In this document: piece by piece, positions 1 through 13,230 of the stretch
How the letters are laid out: each line of letters begins with the position of its first letter
Numbering within the stretch: the stretch's first letter is position 1
Assembly: GCA_946811695.1 (NCBI GenBank)
Contig: OX328124.1
Location: 86,022,030-86,086,029, forward strand
Length of the DNA stretch: 64,000 nucleotides
Direction: 5' to 3'
Origin: Gonocerus acuteangulatus
Taxonomy: Eukaryota > Arthropoda > Insecta > Hemiptera > Coreidae
The notes under the pieces: generated by a model
The model's input: the letters and a program-made list of their open reading frames with translations, nothing else
What the model was told of the DNA's origin: nothing
The model's database searches: none
Translations under genes and position numbers: made by a program

Positions 1-370
1 TTTGCGGGAATTATTCCCGAAGCGTCCGCCATTTCCATTACTATTTCAATGAACAACACGCTACGTGATACTCAAACAATATGGATTAATTTTTAGTAGT
101 TCGATTTCTAAAATTGTGATTTTATTCAATACACCTCTCTGTTTATTAAATCGTTTACGAAACAATTTGATTAGAAGAGATTAAATAAAAGGAGTTTCTT
201 TAAATAAAAGGAATATTTCATTATGAACGATTACCTATTGTCTAGATCCTGGCTCCATGATCTTAATCTAAAATGTATTGAGCTTCAGTGCTGAGGGCTC
301 ATCTATGTTTCTTCTGAACATTGTGCGTTACTGCAACCACATAGTTTGAATAGATTTTTACCGCCCCTTG
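1..370. other. AT-rich non-coding stretch
   Basis: No coding pattern, splice-flanked exon or clear repeat was recognised. It leads into a degraded SINE. Confidence 0.4.
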
Positions 371-541
371 CAGGATCTCCCCGTGGTGGGGTTGATGGGG
401 TTCGAGTCCCGCCTAAAGCAGGTTCAGTTTCTTCATTCCAGGGCCCGTGGAAGGAATTCAATGCTGCACCATGGATGCTTAAGAAGGGTGGAGACCTATG
501 GCGCTAATGGCATAGATGCAGAAGCGCCGAAAAAGAAACTT
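371..541 (+). repeat. SINE family 1, degraded copy
   Basis: A diverged copy of the tRNA-derived SINE best preserved at 51230-51453 (minus). The RNA polymerase III B box is visible as GGTTCGAGTCC near 399-409, while the A-box end is eroded. The middle (CAATGCTGCACCATGGATG near 459-477) matches the body of the better copy. The 3' end carries the shared tail: GGCGCTAATGG near 500, then GCGCCG and an A-rich end. Target-site duplications were not found, which fits an old insertion. The 76-codon reading frame crossing it is incidental. Confidence 0.65.
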
Positions 542-1489
<948 letters not shown>

Positions 1490-1683
1490 GTTATCATAAA
1501 TTGACGTCTTCTAAAACGTTTTTCTTTTTGTACATGCCTTATTGGTCAACAAATTTTAAATTTCTTTGTATAACATTCTTCATTTTCTTGACGGGTTTCG
1601 AACTCTTTGACCTCTTTTAAAAGTATTAATATTTCTAAAATTAATTTTAAGAAAATATTCTATTATTATACATTTTAAGTTAT

Positions 1684-1963
1684 TCAGTAATATGACCTGG
1701 CCGTTGACAGTCCCCGTATGCAGAACTGCCTGTGTTCCAACTTTCGTCTAAATCGGTCAAACGGTGTGGATTTGTATACAGAACAAACATTTAGACAGAA
1801 CATTGGACAAACATTTATTTTTTTAATCTGATAGACGGTTTTGACCTTGCCTACGAGGCCCCCCAACTCAAGACTTACGTGCGTGCCAAGTTTGATCAAA
1901 ATCGGTCAAACGGATTTGTATAGGGAACAAACAGAGAGACAGCCAGGCAAACAAGTGAATTAT
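1684..1963 (+). repeat. Minisatellite family M, two units, next to (TA)n
   Basis: Two diverged units share the core AATCGGTCAAACGG (near 1751 and 1900, about 150 bases apart), followed by a stretch reading roughly GATTTGTATA..GAACAAACA. The same core appears in the opposite orientation at 56999-57240. Arrays of this kind, ending in a TA microsatellite, are common inside non-autonomous Helitron/Helentron-type elements of insects. Assignment to that class is inference, because no terminal hairpin was found here. Confidence 0.55.
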
Positions 1964-2107
<144 letters not shown>

Positions 2108-2185
2108 TTATTAGTTTATGCTCTGTATTAATCAATTTCTGTCTATAATTACTATTTATATTTGAGAGCAAACTTAACTAATGCA

Positions 2186-2220
2186 CTCTCCAAATGCACA
2201 GATGTTAAATAAACGTATTA

Positions 2221-2253
<33 letters not shown>
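2186..2253 (+). repeat. Poly(A)-tailed 3' end of a retrocopy, source unknown
   Basis: A run of 32 A residues (2222-2253) is preceded about 10 bases upstream by AAATAAA, a polyadenylation-signal-like hexamer. This is what the 3' end of a retrotransposed RNA looks like. The sequence upstream was not recognised as a known SINE, LINE or mRNA. Confidence 0.35.
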
Positions 2254-2255
<2 letters not shown>

Positions 2256-4440
2256 GTTTGTGCACATTCGTTAGTAATCCGGCACTAACTAGCCACCTTT
2301 CTAAGGAATTTTTTAAGGAATTATATAGGAATTTTAAGCGCTTGCGTAACAGACTTTAATGAATTTACAGTTTTTTTTCTTTTGAAAACGAGTTTTTTTT
2401 CTTTCTGGTTCCTGAAAAATTATTTATTTATTTCAAATGTGTCTTGTATTATTTATAAATGTAAAAAAAAAAGTAAATATTAACATTCAGCTATGTTGAG
2501 AAGTACGTTTCCGAGGGGCGTCATTGTTTAAAAGACTAAGCCAAGCTGACGTTTTATTCATTCATATATTTTATTTGAGAGGGGAATGGAAAGCCTAAAC
2601 ATAAGTTTTGAGGGGTCTGGAGTGGAAGAATAAAGCAGTGGGTCATATTTTCCTGGGGGGGGGGGGAGCTACAGGTTGGCTAGGGTCTTGCCTGCTTCTG
2701 CTTCTAGAAGAATTCTATAACTCTCTCTCACACACTCACAGAAATATATAAGCTTTAGACATACACACAAAACACACAAACAGACAAGCACACGCACTTA
2801 AACATAAAAAAAGTACACTCTTCAGTCTTTTCAGTTTTTTGTTTTAACGCGTTTCCTACCTCTCTCTATAGGGAAGAAACCCGCTTATGACACCGACCCG
2901 TTGATACTATTAGGAAGTGCAGACAAAAACATTTCACATTTCAATGGTCATCGATCACGAAAATAACGGTAGTGGTGCTAATGATCCCAGCAATCAATGC
3001 ACCTTAAAAGGTCAATCAATAACGGTAGTTCCAATTTGTAAGCTGGCCCAAAATTGATTCGATTTTGATAATATTGAGTATACATATCTATTGAGTAGGA
3101 AAACGGATCCATTTTTAAGACGATATATGTAACCTTTTTTGGTGAATGTAGTTATAACTAGTTTTCCTTATTAATTTTGGGTTTGGGAACGTAAAATCCT
3201 TTCATTAAGATAAACATTTTCAATATGTTTCATATTCATCCACGCTAAGATACTAAAAGATTCTACTTTGGCTTCGTTTGGAGCTGAGGAAGTATTAGGG
3301 AAAAAATATTTTATCAACAGACATGAGCAGTTTTAGGTGTTTCGTAGGTTCTAAAACGGTTGGGACATCGTGGTAAATGGACAGTGACCATTCCAATATT
3401 TAATGAATATCCTACAAAAACGTTTCTGAACTAATTGTCTAAGGGACGGTCACATTTGGAGAAATAAGTGCCTAAAACATGGAATTTGTTAAAAGTGAAT
3501 GGTTCTTTTTGTCGGTTTCCCTTAGATTTTTTTAATTGTTTGTAGTAGTAAAATGTATTTGTCAGAAAAACAGGATACGAAAGGAATTCGAAGATGCCTT
3601 GTGTGTATTTTCTACTACTTTACTTTGGTCATTAGTATGTTTTTCACGAATGATGAAAAGCCACCAATAGCCGCTTCAACACCTTTTCTATTAGCAATAA
3701 GGATATACACAAAAAAATAATATTACGATTTTGTATACGTTAGCAGTAGAGCTAATGTGTAATATCTTATTTAATGGGATTTGTAAAATCAAATATTAAC
3801 AAGATGAGGATCTTTATCAAAATAAGGTAGTCTTTCTGGCAATTGGCAATAGATCTCGAAGGTTGCAGAAATGATGTCCAATTATCTGATTGTTTGTGGT
3901 CTATTGGTTAGTCTGTGTTCGGCCGAGAGAACCAACTTACAACGGACTACCCCAAACAAAACTTACCACTTATCCAAGCAACCTCCCCCCCCCCCCTCCC
4001 CACCCCTTTCCGCAGTCCCAAACCTGATAACTCGCCAACAAGAACAACTCCTTTAAAACAAGTTCCGATTTATTCCGACTGGCAACTCCAACTCTCCAAG
4101 GGTTCTTCTCGCTTTCCCTTCCCCCTCTCATACTTCTTCCAACCTTTTTATTTCACCCAATTTTTACCTCTCTATTTTTATATATATTTTATGAGAACAC
4201 TTCCTCTCCTTTTCAGAACTTTTAAGGCCTTGCCTTATTAGCGAAGTTTCGAGAAATTATTCAACGCACCGCAATTTGTTTAAATTCAGAACTATCTGAA
4301 AGCCAAAGTATAAACAAAAAGGGGTTGATATTTTATTTTTAAATTATTTATTATTTATATGTAAGATCCTTACTACTGGTAGAGGCTTTTCATACGAAAT
4401 ATAGTAAGGAACCTCCTCTATTCTGGTTAAAAAATAAGTT
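2254..4440. other. Non-coding AT-rich stretch
   Basis: Contains a G-run near 2657-2667, a C-run near 3987-3998 and CA-rich low complexity near 2725-2800. No exon, RNA gene or repeat family was recognised. Confidence 0.35.
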
Positions 4441-4441
4441 G

Positions 4442-4792
4442 TTAACCTGTAGATAACCGCCCCCAAAAAGGTTTTTTTTTTCCTGAACTTTTCAGAGTAC
4501 ATTTCCTTTCAAGGAAGGAAAGTAGCAAATTCAAGTCGTCAAACTCAGGGGAGCTTAGAGCACTGCAGGATGTAAGATGTGCAGCGTCCATTCTGTCACC
4601 ATTGAACTGTACACAGATATCTGTTTCACCCAGGCCGATTCGGTGCAGGTAAGCCTGTAGGTAATCGTATGGTAGTTTTTCTAAAGAGGCTGACAGCTCA
4701 TTCCTTCGGCAGATCTCACCGGTCCGTTTGTAATTAATTAGCTTCTCCCAAAATTTGACACGTTGAAGCTGTGCGTTGTCCTTTAGCGACAT
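4442..4792 (-). pseudogene. LINE C-terminal fragment (RNase H / zinc-knuckle end)
   Basis: The minus-strand translation of about 116 residues contains LPYDYLQAYLHRIGLG followed by a C...H..L..C pattern (ICVQFNG..., then AAHLTSCSAL). This resembles the extreme C-terminus of non-LTR retrotransposon polymerases, where a cysteine-histidine motif follows the RNase H domain. The expected first CxxC pair is degraded to a single C, so this is a dead fragment. No reverse transcriptase lies upstream on this strand, as expected of a 5'-truncated LINE insertion. The clade is not assignable by eye. Confidence 0.5.
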
Positions 4793-7146
4793 CTATGTTC
4801 ACAACCGCGTCTGTTTTGGGAGTATTTTTTAATGGGGAACATTGACTCGGTTTTTTGTATCATGTTGTTATTGTTAGTTGTCGTTTCAGACAGCCATATG
4901 CCCAGTTATTGTTATTGTAGCAATTTTAGAAAGTCATTGCGCATATGATATTATGATTTACAAAAGCTATGTAGGTCAGGACTATAAGTCAATGGTTAAC
5001 TCAGTTGTAGCCATAACAGTTGTGTATAGTCTCTCAGAACTATATAACAATTTTCGAAAATTCTAAGTTTCTACTAAATATAGTTTTCATATATTGGATT
5101 ACATTTTCTGCATAATTGCGTTCGTCACTGAGTGAGGTTGTAATTTTGTCAGAAGTTATTTAGTAGTCATTTTAGTGCTGGAGAAATTTATATCCAACTA
5201 TAGCTATGTTTTTATAGTTACGCCCTGAATTATTATCAGATGTAACGTTTACAATATCTGAAAGGTTGTTTTCTATAAGATTCGTAAATTCAGCATGCAA
5301 AATTAAAGCCTGTGCACAAATTCTCAAAAACATTTTATACCAGGAAATATTATAAAATATTCCAGGGGGTACAGTTATTATCCTTTACTCCAAATCTACA
5401 TGTCCTTCCCCAAAACTTTTTTTTTTTCATTTTCTTAAATTAATGTTTATTAAAATTCTGTAAATTATACGATCAGCAATCATCAATTGTACTCACTTCA
5501 GTATTATATAACAGTTTGAAAGGAGCCTAACATTATTGTAACTTCCTGAGCGTTGTTTATATATTTTTTTCAATGTTTTAACCGCTATTAGGGTAGGTGG
5601 TAACCTGTTCAATGTTTCTTAGGCCTCCTAGGATGGTCTTTATGATGGGTCCAAGTGGAAAGGGATTGACCACTAGGATTTTTATAGGGAATTCTACTTC
5701 TAGGAGTTTTGTTTGAGTCATAAACGTCTGCATTGATTATTCTACCAAGGACATTAGATTGAATTTCTTGTATTCGTTGTATGTTTGATTGTTTCGCTCT
5801 TCCCCATTATTCAAGTCCGTATTTCAAAAATCTGACTATAGTATTGTATGTAGTGAGTAAGCTTTGTGTCGTAATCTTGAAAGAAATTCCAAGTAGTCGT
5901 CATATGAGTCCATATCTCCTGTTCAGCCTCTGTCTTTTCGGTCGTGTTTTTGAATTCCATGTGAGTCTGTTGAGTTTTAGTCACAGGTAACATACCTTAT
6001 TAGGAACTGGGAGATCACTGCACGTAAATGAAGACGGACTGCTTGTGCATTTAATTTTCCACAAGCTGGACCATTTCTCTTCCACTAAACCTGAGGAAAT
6101 CAATTGTGAGGAGGACACTAGAGCAGATGGACAATTTGAGGTCCAGGAATGAGAGAAGGTCGGCTAATCGAGATTGGAAGTGGGTATAGCTCCATTAGAG
6201 AGATAGGAGGAGAATCTGATAGGAGTGCAAGAGACAGACCGCAGGGAGCGTCCCTCTGTCAGAAGCAGGAACCGCTGATCCTAAGCTATTGGTCACCCAT
6301 CCTAACAAGCATCTCCGCTTGGAGGTCTCTCCAAACGAGAAGTATTGTCATTATCGACTACAAAGAGGATCTCACTAACGATCAACGTGGCGCTTATTCT
6401 TTAAGGTTTGATGAAAACATATTTTTTTGGGAATATGCCATAAAATCCTTAAGCCCATAGTGCTTCGTTAAAATTAGGGTTCGTATGCTGATAAAGGTAC
6501 ATCATACAGACATAGGGCGAAGAAACTTGCCAAAAACCTCTGTGTATATATTTTAATAACAAAACATTTTCGCGGTCACCCATCCTCAGTGTCCTCCTAA
6601 AATTCAGTCAGGTACGCCCTGGACCATCTTCCGACTGTACTACTTCAGTATAGTGGGGGCTTTTTGGCCAGTTTTTTCATCCTTAGTCAGTCTAGTGCTT
6701 ACGTTTGCTCCATGATATTTTGCTCAAATTATTCAGTAATTTGTACTGTGGCTTACTTACCTATTCTTGGACGTCGCTTTTACACATCTCAGGGGCCAAT
6801 TGTAATTCTTTTCTTCGATTATTGTTTTTTTTTTCCTTCATTGATTAAAAACACATAATGAGCACCTACCTATTGTTAAAATCCAACTAGTAGGCAAACA
6901 TTTTTTTTTTTAGGTTTTTGTAAATTTAGATTTTATTCAATTATTTAAATGTACCTGTTTTTCTTAAGGGACTAACATTTCGCAGAATATTTTTTTTTTT
7001 CATTCAATACTAAAAAACTAACCCTATTAATATAATTTAATTAATTAATTACTAATTATTATATCGACCAATGGCTTATATGATAAAAAAAAAACAATGT
7101 TCTGTAAGTTATTTATGGATAGGTTAGAAAATCTTTCGAAGTCACA
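4793..7146. other. Non-coding AT-rich stretch
   Basis: No recognised exon or repeat. Reading frames of 60-103 codons in this stretch show no domain, no splice context and no resemblance to known families. Confidence 0.35.
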
Positions 7147-7399
7147 TCGTCGATACAAATGCAAAGTATCGAATAAGTAAATCACCACTTTCCAGAATAA
7201 AAAAACTTTTATTCATTACTTTGCTTTTGGACAGCCAAATGGTCGGCAGATTCAATGTTTTGACAGCGATTACCTTTCGTTCTGACTGAGTGAACTTAGA
7301 TTCTAGAGTTTGCCGTCCATCAGTCCAACAGCAATCAGTAAAAATTGAAAATGAAAAATGCGTTTTTTCACATTCGATCATTTGCATTTGTATCGACGA
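7147..7399. mobile_element. MITE family A, copy 1
   Basis: A 253-base element bounded by inverted repeats: TCGTCGATACAAATGCAAA at the left end, with its reverse complement at the right end (7381-7399). The interior is AT-rich and non-coding. A second copy (19832-20077) has the same termini and shared internal blocks such as GAAAAATGC and a TTTGGACAG-like stretch. This is a short non-autonomous DNA transposon. The immediate flanks do not show an unambiguous target duplication, so the superfamily is not assigned. Confidence 0.75.
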
Positions 7400-8874
7400 C
7401 ATTTAGTTTTTGAGTACATTCCAAAGAAATATAGCTGTGTGTGATCAACTCCTGACCAAATTTTTAAATCATGTCTTTACATACTCATTATTCCTATTAC
7501 CAAAAATAATTAAACTTAAACATAAGAAAAATTAGTTTCTTCCATAACGAATATTGTTATAAAAAAAACATCTTTATGACTATTTTTCTTCTCGAAAATA
7601 ATCTAAAACAGATAGCATGTCTAAAAATATCGACTACTTTCCGCCATATTGCATTTTTTTTTTCAGTCAATGACCAGATATTACGTAACAAATAACATAC
7701 GTATGAACAATTCTTTCGAGAATAAAAAAAAATGAAGGCTGAATAATAACGGTTTGGACAAAAGACTTGCAAGGATAACCACATTTACTGCAGGATAGTT
7801 GCTAAAAAAATGTGACTCCATTGAAAGGTATATATTGGGAAGCTCCTCCTCCCAAGTTCATAGCTGAAAGCTTATGACTCAATAAAACTGAAATGAGCTA
7901 TAATTCTATCCGCTGCTATTTGTCGTAGCTTCCTATAAAATAAGCGCGTTTTAAGAATAGGGACTACCCATCATAACCTCTAAAATTAATACACTCAATT
8001 TTTACTGTTCTGTTTAAAATATGTCCTTGTATTTGTTCAAAGAATGTTTTAAATGACTTTTTGCTATAGTTTTTGTTTTCCAAATTTTACAGTAAATTAT
8101 CTAGATCGTTTTGGCATTAGAAGGAACTCTCTGCAATAGAAACCTTCTTACTTAAAAGGCCACTTTTAGCTTTAATCCTTTAAATTGCTTTTTCTTGTTT
8201 TACTATTGCAACAAGTTTTTCTACTCTTTGGTTATTTGGGGGCTTACATATTAAGTATTTTTCTAATTCAAAGAGATATTTCTTTGCATCAACGATTATT
8301 TTTGTTTAATGTAATATAAAATAAATACATATATTCTAAATATTCACGATATATAAATAAATTGTGTTACACAGCTTGTTAGATGCGAATATCATATGCG
8401 CTAGTAATTAAGCTGGTATAGTCTTAAAGATTTGTTTCAAACAAAGGGCAGGCGCTTCCAATCGTCAAAAGAATACATTTTAGTTTGTTTTGTTTTTTTG
8501 GTAAGTTTTAACCGATTTGCTGCTGAGCAGTGCAAGGCTTCACCTTGACCAGGTACTAAAGGGCTCGTGCCCACCGTTGCTGAGTTCTGAAAGCAGGTCT
8601 AAAAAGGTCCGAGGGCTACTAGAAGCTACTGGCAATTATAAGAGTCTACTAGTTGATTTAGACGCCACGAGATGCAGGTTCTGAGATACGCAAATGAGTG
8701 AGAGCGGCAGACGTTCTGAATCAAAGATCTGCGTAAGTTGCACTGGAAGCGCCTGAGGGGGGAAAAATGAAAAATTGTATTTGAAAATTATTGTCTTTAT
8801 TATAACAGATTTTTTTTTTCTTTTTCAACGGTAAAATATAATTAATTGAATCCTGCATGCTATCAGGTGTAATA
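7400..8874. other. Non-coding AT-rich stretch
   Basis: Nothing recognised. It adjoins the 3' side of the minus-strand transposase-like gene and may include that gene's 3' untranslated region or element end. Confidence 0.35.
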
Positions 8875-10586
8875 CTAGATATGACACAACTCAAAAAATA
8901 TACACACATCGTCAATGAGTATTTTTTTTCTTTTGTACTCTTCCTCCTCTGTCTCCCGCTGCAGTGTCCAGCAGTAATCCGCCAGCATCTTCTCATTCCA
9001 TTTGCCAGTATAACTTTTTTCCATTCTGGAATTGTCTTGGTGGAATCGTTCTCCATGTTCGTCCGAAACTGCAACCAAATTTGGGGCGAAAAAGTCTAGG
9101 TGACTATGCAGGAAATGTATTTTTAAGGAGATATTGCATCCCAATGTTTTATATGAAGTAAGCAGTTCTTGAACTATTTTTCGGTAGTCTCTAGATTTTT
9201 CGTTCCCAAAAACTTAGCACATACCTCTCGAAAAGCAATCCAAGCCTTTTTCTCAGTAGTATTTAACTTTGCTTCAAAAGTGAGGTCCTTGAGTAGATGT
9301 CGAATTTGGGGTCCTGCGAAAATTCCCTCCTTTATCTTAGCATCGCTGAGATACGGAAATTTTTGTTTTAAGTAGATGAAACCTTCTCCTTCCTTGTCCA
9401 TCGCTTTTACGAAGTTTTTCATTAGCCCCAATTTTATGTGGAGTGGGGGTAAAATTATTTGGTTTTTTTCCACTAATGGAGGATTGGTAATGTTTTTTTC
9501 ACCTAATTTTTCCTTACGCTCTGGCCATTTTTTTACGACATAATGGTCTCCTCTTTTTCTGATGTCCCACTCGCACAAAAAACAACAAAATTTAGTGTAA
9601 CCTCCTTGGAGTCCTGTAAGCATGGCTACCACTTTAAGATCTGCACAAATGCGCCAATTGTACTCATGGTACTTGATTTTTTGTAGAAGTATCTTCACGT
9701 TGTCATAGGTTTCTTTCATGTGGACCGAATGAGCTATTGGGATAGACGGATGTTTGTTTCCATTATGAAGGAGTAATCCTTTTAAACTAAACTTGGAGCT
9801 GTCAATGAATAGTCTCCATTCCTCTGGATTGGTTGGCAGATCAAGTTCCTGGAGCACATGAAATACATCATTGCAAAATACAAGATTTTCTTCCATCGAG
9901 AAAAAGCATAGAACTCCTGATTCCCGTTTTTTGAAGAAAGATATATTCACGCCTCCTTCCAAGAGATTCCATTGTTGCAACCTTGACCCAAGCAGCTGAG
10001 CTTTTGATTTTGGGAGATCTAAATCACGAACAAGATCATTCAATCGCCTCTGATTTATGAGCTGAGGCAGAGTTTCAGAGGGGCTGGACGAACTTGAAAT
10101 TTCTTCTTGTTGACTGGTTCCAGGTTGAGGTGAAACGCTTTCAGAATCGCTGCACTCCTCAGAACTAATACGGAACTTACTCGGATTTGGTGGGATGGGC
10201 ATGGAGGCATCATATGGAGCTGGTCTCATGGCAGAGGGGATGTTGGGATAAACAATTTTCTTTTTGCTCTTGAACGAGAAACCTTTGATTGTGGTCATGC
10301 AAAAATAGCAATCGGTCACGTGATTTGTAGGTTCTCGCCATATCATGGGAACTGCAAATGGCATTGACTTATGTGTCCCATTTAGCCAACCAGTCAGAGA
10401 ACGTGAGCATGAACTACAGCATATTTTAGGAGCCCAGGATTTGTCCTGATCACTTACTTTACATCCAAAGTATAACTCGTATGCCTTCTTCACCAGCGGA
10501 GTCAGAGGTTTCTGAGTGGACTTGAATGTGACTTCACCACAAACATAGCAAAAGGAATCAGGCTTATTTATACACTGTCGTGACAT
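8875..10586 (-). pseudogene. Multi-copy zinc-finger / transposase-like protein gene, one frameshift
   Basis: The ATG at 10584-10586 opens 470 codons ending at TAG 9174-9176. The family sequence resumes one frame away and continues to 8875 for about 95 more residues. The break sits in an A5 homopolymer (9177-9181 on this strand), so one lost base, or a sequencing error, explains it. N-terminal cysteine pairs (FCYVCGE near residue 13, ICCSSC near 57, CYFC near 94) suggest zinc binding, with some likeness to ZAD-type domains. Later come FIDSSKFSLKG, CADLKVVAMLTGLQGG, a CCFLCEWD motif and, past the break, AVSDEHGERFHQ and LADYCW. From memory this is a large arthropod family, sometimes named cc8L18.2-like, with no established function. 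The spaced D, D and E residues hint at an RNase-H-like transposase fold; that part is inference. No introns and no obvious terminal repeats were seen. Confidence 0.75.
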
Positions 10587-11951
10587 TACAGAGAAAAAGT
10601 GAACTGTTCCCAGAACAATGATAGCACAACTGAATATCCAAATAAGTGCGTTTAGCGATAGCCTCGAGAGTACTGATCAAATCCTAGAAGAAAATAGTGA
10701 CAAGAAAGGGGCTGAGTGGGAGGGGGGGAGTTGAGGTATTGAGGGTGAAAGGGGGGCAGGTAAGGATTTGAATGAAAAGGATGCCACCATAAAAGGGAAA
10801 GAAAGGTCAGTCCCCTAAAGATCCAGGTAGAGACCAAATCCCTGCCTCAAGATCAAAAACTGAAAAAACACTTTTAGCCATATTTCTTCAACCACTTGTA
10901 ATATTCCCATCAAATTTTTTTTCGTTCAAATATACTTCATTGCGCTCAAAATCATCGGGCTTTTGAATTTTTTTCACTATGTTTTGATGCCAAAAAAAAA
11001 TCGTCAAATTTACAAAAAACTCACATTTTTGGATAAAAAACTAGAATTTCTCAAGAAACTGTGCGTGATAGACAGAATCTGACTTCAAATTCGTGTTCAG
11101 CACATTTGAAAACAGTAGGACAGCATGTTTTGGTTTGAAGGAGGATTTTCGAGCAGAACAGTGTAACCAATGATTTCAAATCAAGATCTTTTTTGGCAAG
11201 GATTATTAGGAAAAACAGGAATTACGAGATATCTTTATAACAATACTTGTTAGAGTACGTTTCAAATTTATCTAACCTTTTATTTATCTATTTATTCTAA
11301 ACCTAATCTTTCTTCTCAGTCTGCTTGAGTATTGAGGTTCGGAATCGGGCTTGAGGGGATATCGTGTAGGATGTGAACCTTTATTGAGCAGATAGTGTAT
11401 CGACTGTTATTATCTACTGTTCGCGTCATAAACACGCAGCACAGGATAATAGTAAATAAACTGACACACCGATAAACATCATATCGCTTGCCCTCATTTG
11501 CTCCCTCAACTCACTTAAATGCACAAAACTAAAACGAAACTTTACTCACAGTTACAGAGGCCCTGAAAACTGACAACAATTAAAATCTTCCTGGGACAGA
11601 CTGCTTGAATTAAATAATGTCTCTTCGACTATCAATTGTAAAATCAAAAAAAAAAATATAGAAGTTTTTATTTGATGTCATTCATATTTTAATTTATCGT
11701 CATTCATGTTTATGAGATTTAAACTCAAAACTCTTTGTACGGTGTACTGAGACCTTAACAATCAGTGGATAGATTTTGAAAAAAAGCAAAAACATTCCTA
11801 AAATAAAGGAGCAATGGCGAAGCCCAACGGAAGTTTGCCGTTTGATGGTGTACGTTTTTTAAATCTTCTGTTTCTGAAAGGCATCTTCTTTATGAGTATT
11901 TGTCCATTGATAGTCGATTTACACATTGCATTCTTCTTGTAGCTATACACA
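10587..11951. other. Non-coding stretch between transposase-like gene and Helentron-like element
   Basis: No exon or RNA gene was recognised. The part nearest 10587 is the presumed 5' side of the minus-strand gene, and no clear TATA box was picked out. Confidence 0.35.
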
Positions 11952-12287
11952 AAAGTCCGTCACGCAGGAGCTGCATAACTAAGCACTTTCCTCAGAATTT
12001 GGGTAGTGTAGACTGCTTTCCAGAACAATTTGCTTAAAATATCCTACATAAATAAAATAAAAACATGAATAGTTCTCTTTTAATTTTGTAATGAGTAACT
12101 GATAAATTATTAATTTGCTTCCAGAGTTATGTTTACACATGGTACCTACTACACTACGTAATAAATACAAAATCCTCATATTATCGTATTTTGATCTAAT
12201 GCAGGAACCGGATACAGTCCCTCTCGCGCTCCTTGCGGCGCCTTTGTGAACCTATGTCTGGATGGCTTTTCTATTGAAGTATATTAC

Positions 12288-12880
12288 AAAGTAAACCCCC
12301 CTTTCCGATTGACCGATTCAGCTCATTTTTACAACACTTTTTTCTCATGAGTTACGCACGACGTATACCGCGTTTCGTTACAATACAGCAGAAATTACGA
12401 CTGGTATGAGTATATTAGGAATTTGGGTCCGGAGTAAACCCCCCCCCCCCCCCTTTTAATGAACCGATTTAGTTTATTTTTACAACACATATTTACCTGT
12501 AGATTACCACTACGAATACCGAGTTTCGTCGAAATGTACCAAAAATCACGGTTGGTAGTGGCGAATTGGTATTGTGGGTCTGGAGTAAACCCCCCCTCCT
12601 AATGAACCGATTTAGTTTATTTTTACATCACATATTTACCTGTGGATTACCACTACGAATACCGAGTTTCGTCGAAATACACCTAAAATCACGGCTGGTA
12701 GTGGCGAATTGGTATTGTCGGTCCGGAGTAAACCCCCCCTCCGTATGAACCGATTTAGTTTATTTTTATATCTCACTTTTCTCTCTATATTACCAGTACG
12801 AATACCAAGTTTCGTTGAAATATAACAAATATTACGGCTGAAATGGTCAAATTAGTGTTTTGGGTTCGGGGTAAACCCCC
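12288..12880 (+). repeat. ~143-bp satellite array inside Helentron-like element
   Basis: The phrase GGAGTAAACC (first and last units diverged) recurs at about 12288, 12431, 12582, 12725 and 12868, spacings of 143, 151, 143 and 143. Each unit runs through a C-run, GAACCGATTTAGTTTATTTT, TACGAATACCGAGTTTCGTC and GGTAGTGGCGAATTGG. The 151-base unit is longer because its C-run is expanded. The outer units are the most diverged and the middle ones the most alike, as expected if the array grows from within. Confidence 0.85.
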
Positions 12881-13007
12881 CCTTCCGGTGGACCGATTTT
12901 GGTGGTTAACGAACTCGTTCAATCGTTTGCTAATTGAATGCTATATACCAAGTTTCGTGACGAAAAAACAAAAACTCTGGCCGCTATCGTGTTAACAGAC
13001 ACATATA

Positions 13008-13031
13008 CTTTCCTTCGGAGGAAAGTGCTAA
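13008..13031 (+). other. 3' terminal hairpin of Helentron-like element
   Basis: CTTTCCTTCGGAGGAAAG folds into a 7-bp stem closed by a TCGG loop and is followed directly by TGCTAA. The identical string is present at the 3' end of copy 2 (47411-47434, minus). In Helitrons such a hairpin plus CTRR marks the 3' end where rolling-circle transfer stops. Confidence 0.7.
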
Positions 13032-13201
13032 AACGAGACTATTCTTCTAGTAGAAGTTGCAAATTCTTTAGTGGACCACCAATTGTGTAGTTTTCTTGTA
13101 CATATTTTAATATTTATAACGATCTGAAACCATTTTTTTTTTTTTTTTAAATACTAAAAATAAAAAGATTTGTTAGATTATATCAATGGATTTACCCTAT
13201 A

Positions 13202-13230
13202 ATATATATGTATATATATATATATATATA
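13202..13230. repeat. (TA)n microsatellite at LINE 5' flank
   Basis: Short TA run immediately before the probable 5' end of the LINE. A longer TA run follows its 3' end. Confidence 0.85.

Larger units (their letters stand above)
11952..13031 (+). mobile_element. Helitron/Helentron-like non-autonomous element, copy 1
   Basis: The boundaries come from comparison with an inverted second copy at 47411-48793. Both begin AAAGTCCGTCACGCAGG and end in a hairpin followed by TGCTAA. A perfect 12-base inverted pair lies just inside the ends: AGCACTTTCCTC (11982-11993) and GAGGAAAGTGCT (13018-13029). The 5' third is AT-rich and unique to the family, the middle is a ~143-bp satellite array, and the 3' part contains GGTTAACGAACTCG. 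There is no coding capacity, so it would need Rep/helicase supplied in trans. Subterminal inverted repeats, an internal tandem array and a 3' hairpin ending in CTAA match Helentron/HINE (DINE-1-like) elements. The class is inferred from structure only. Confidence 0.75.

Noticed and set aside
6149..6460. 103-codon plus-strand frame
   Set aside because: No domain, no splice signals, composition like surrounding non-coding DNA.
9169..9375. Plus-strand frames opposite the transposase-like gene
   Set aside because: Antisense shadows of the minus-strand coding sequence.
12288..12880. CRISPR-like direct repeats
   Set aside because: Units are contiguous 143-bp satellites with no spacer/repeat alternation, in a eukaryotic context, inside a transposon.
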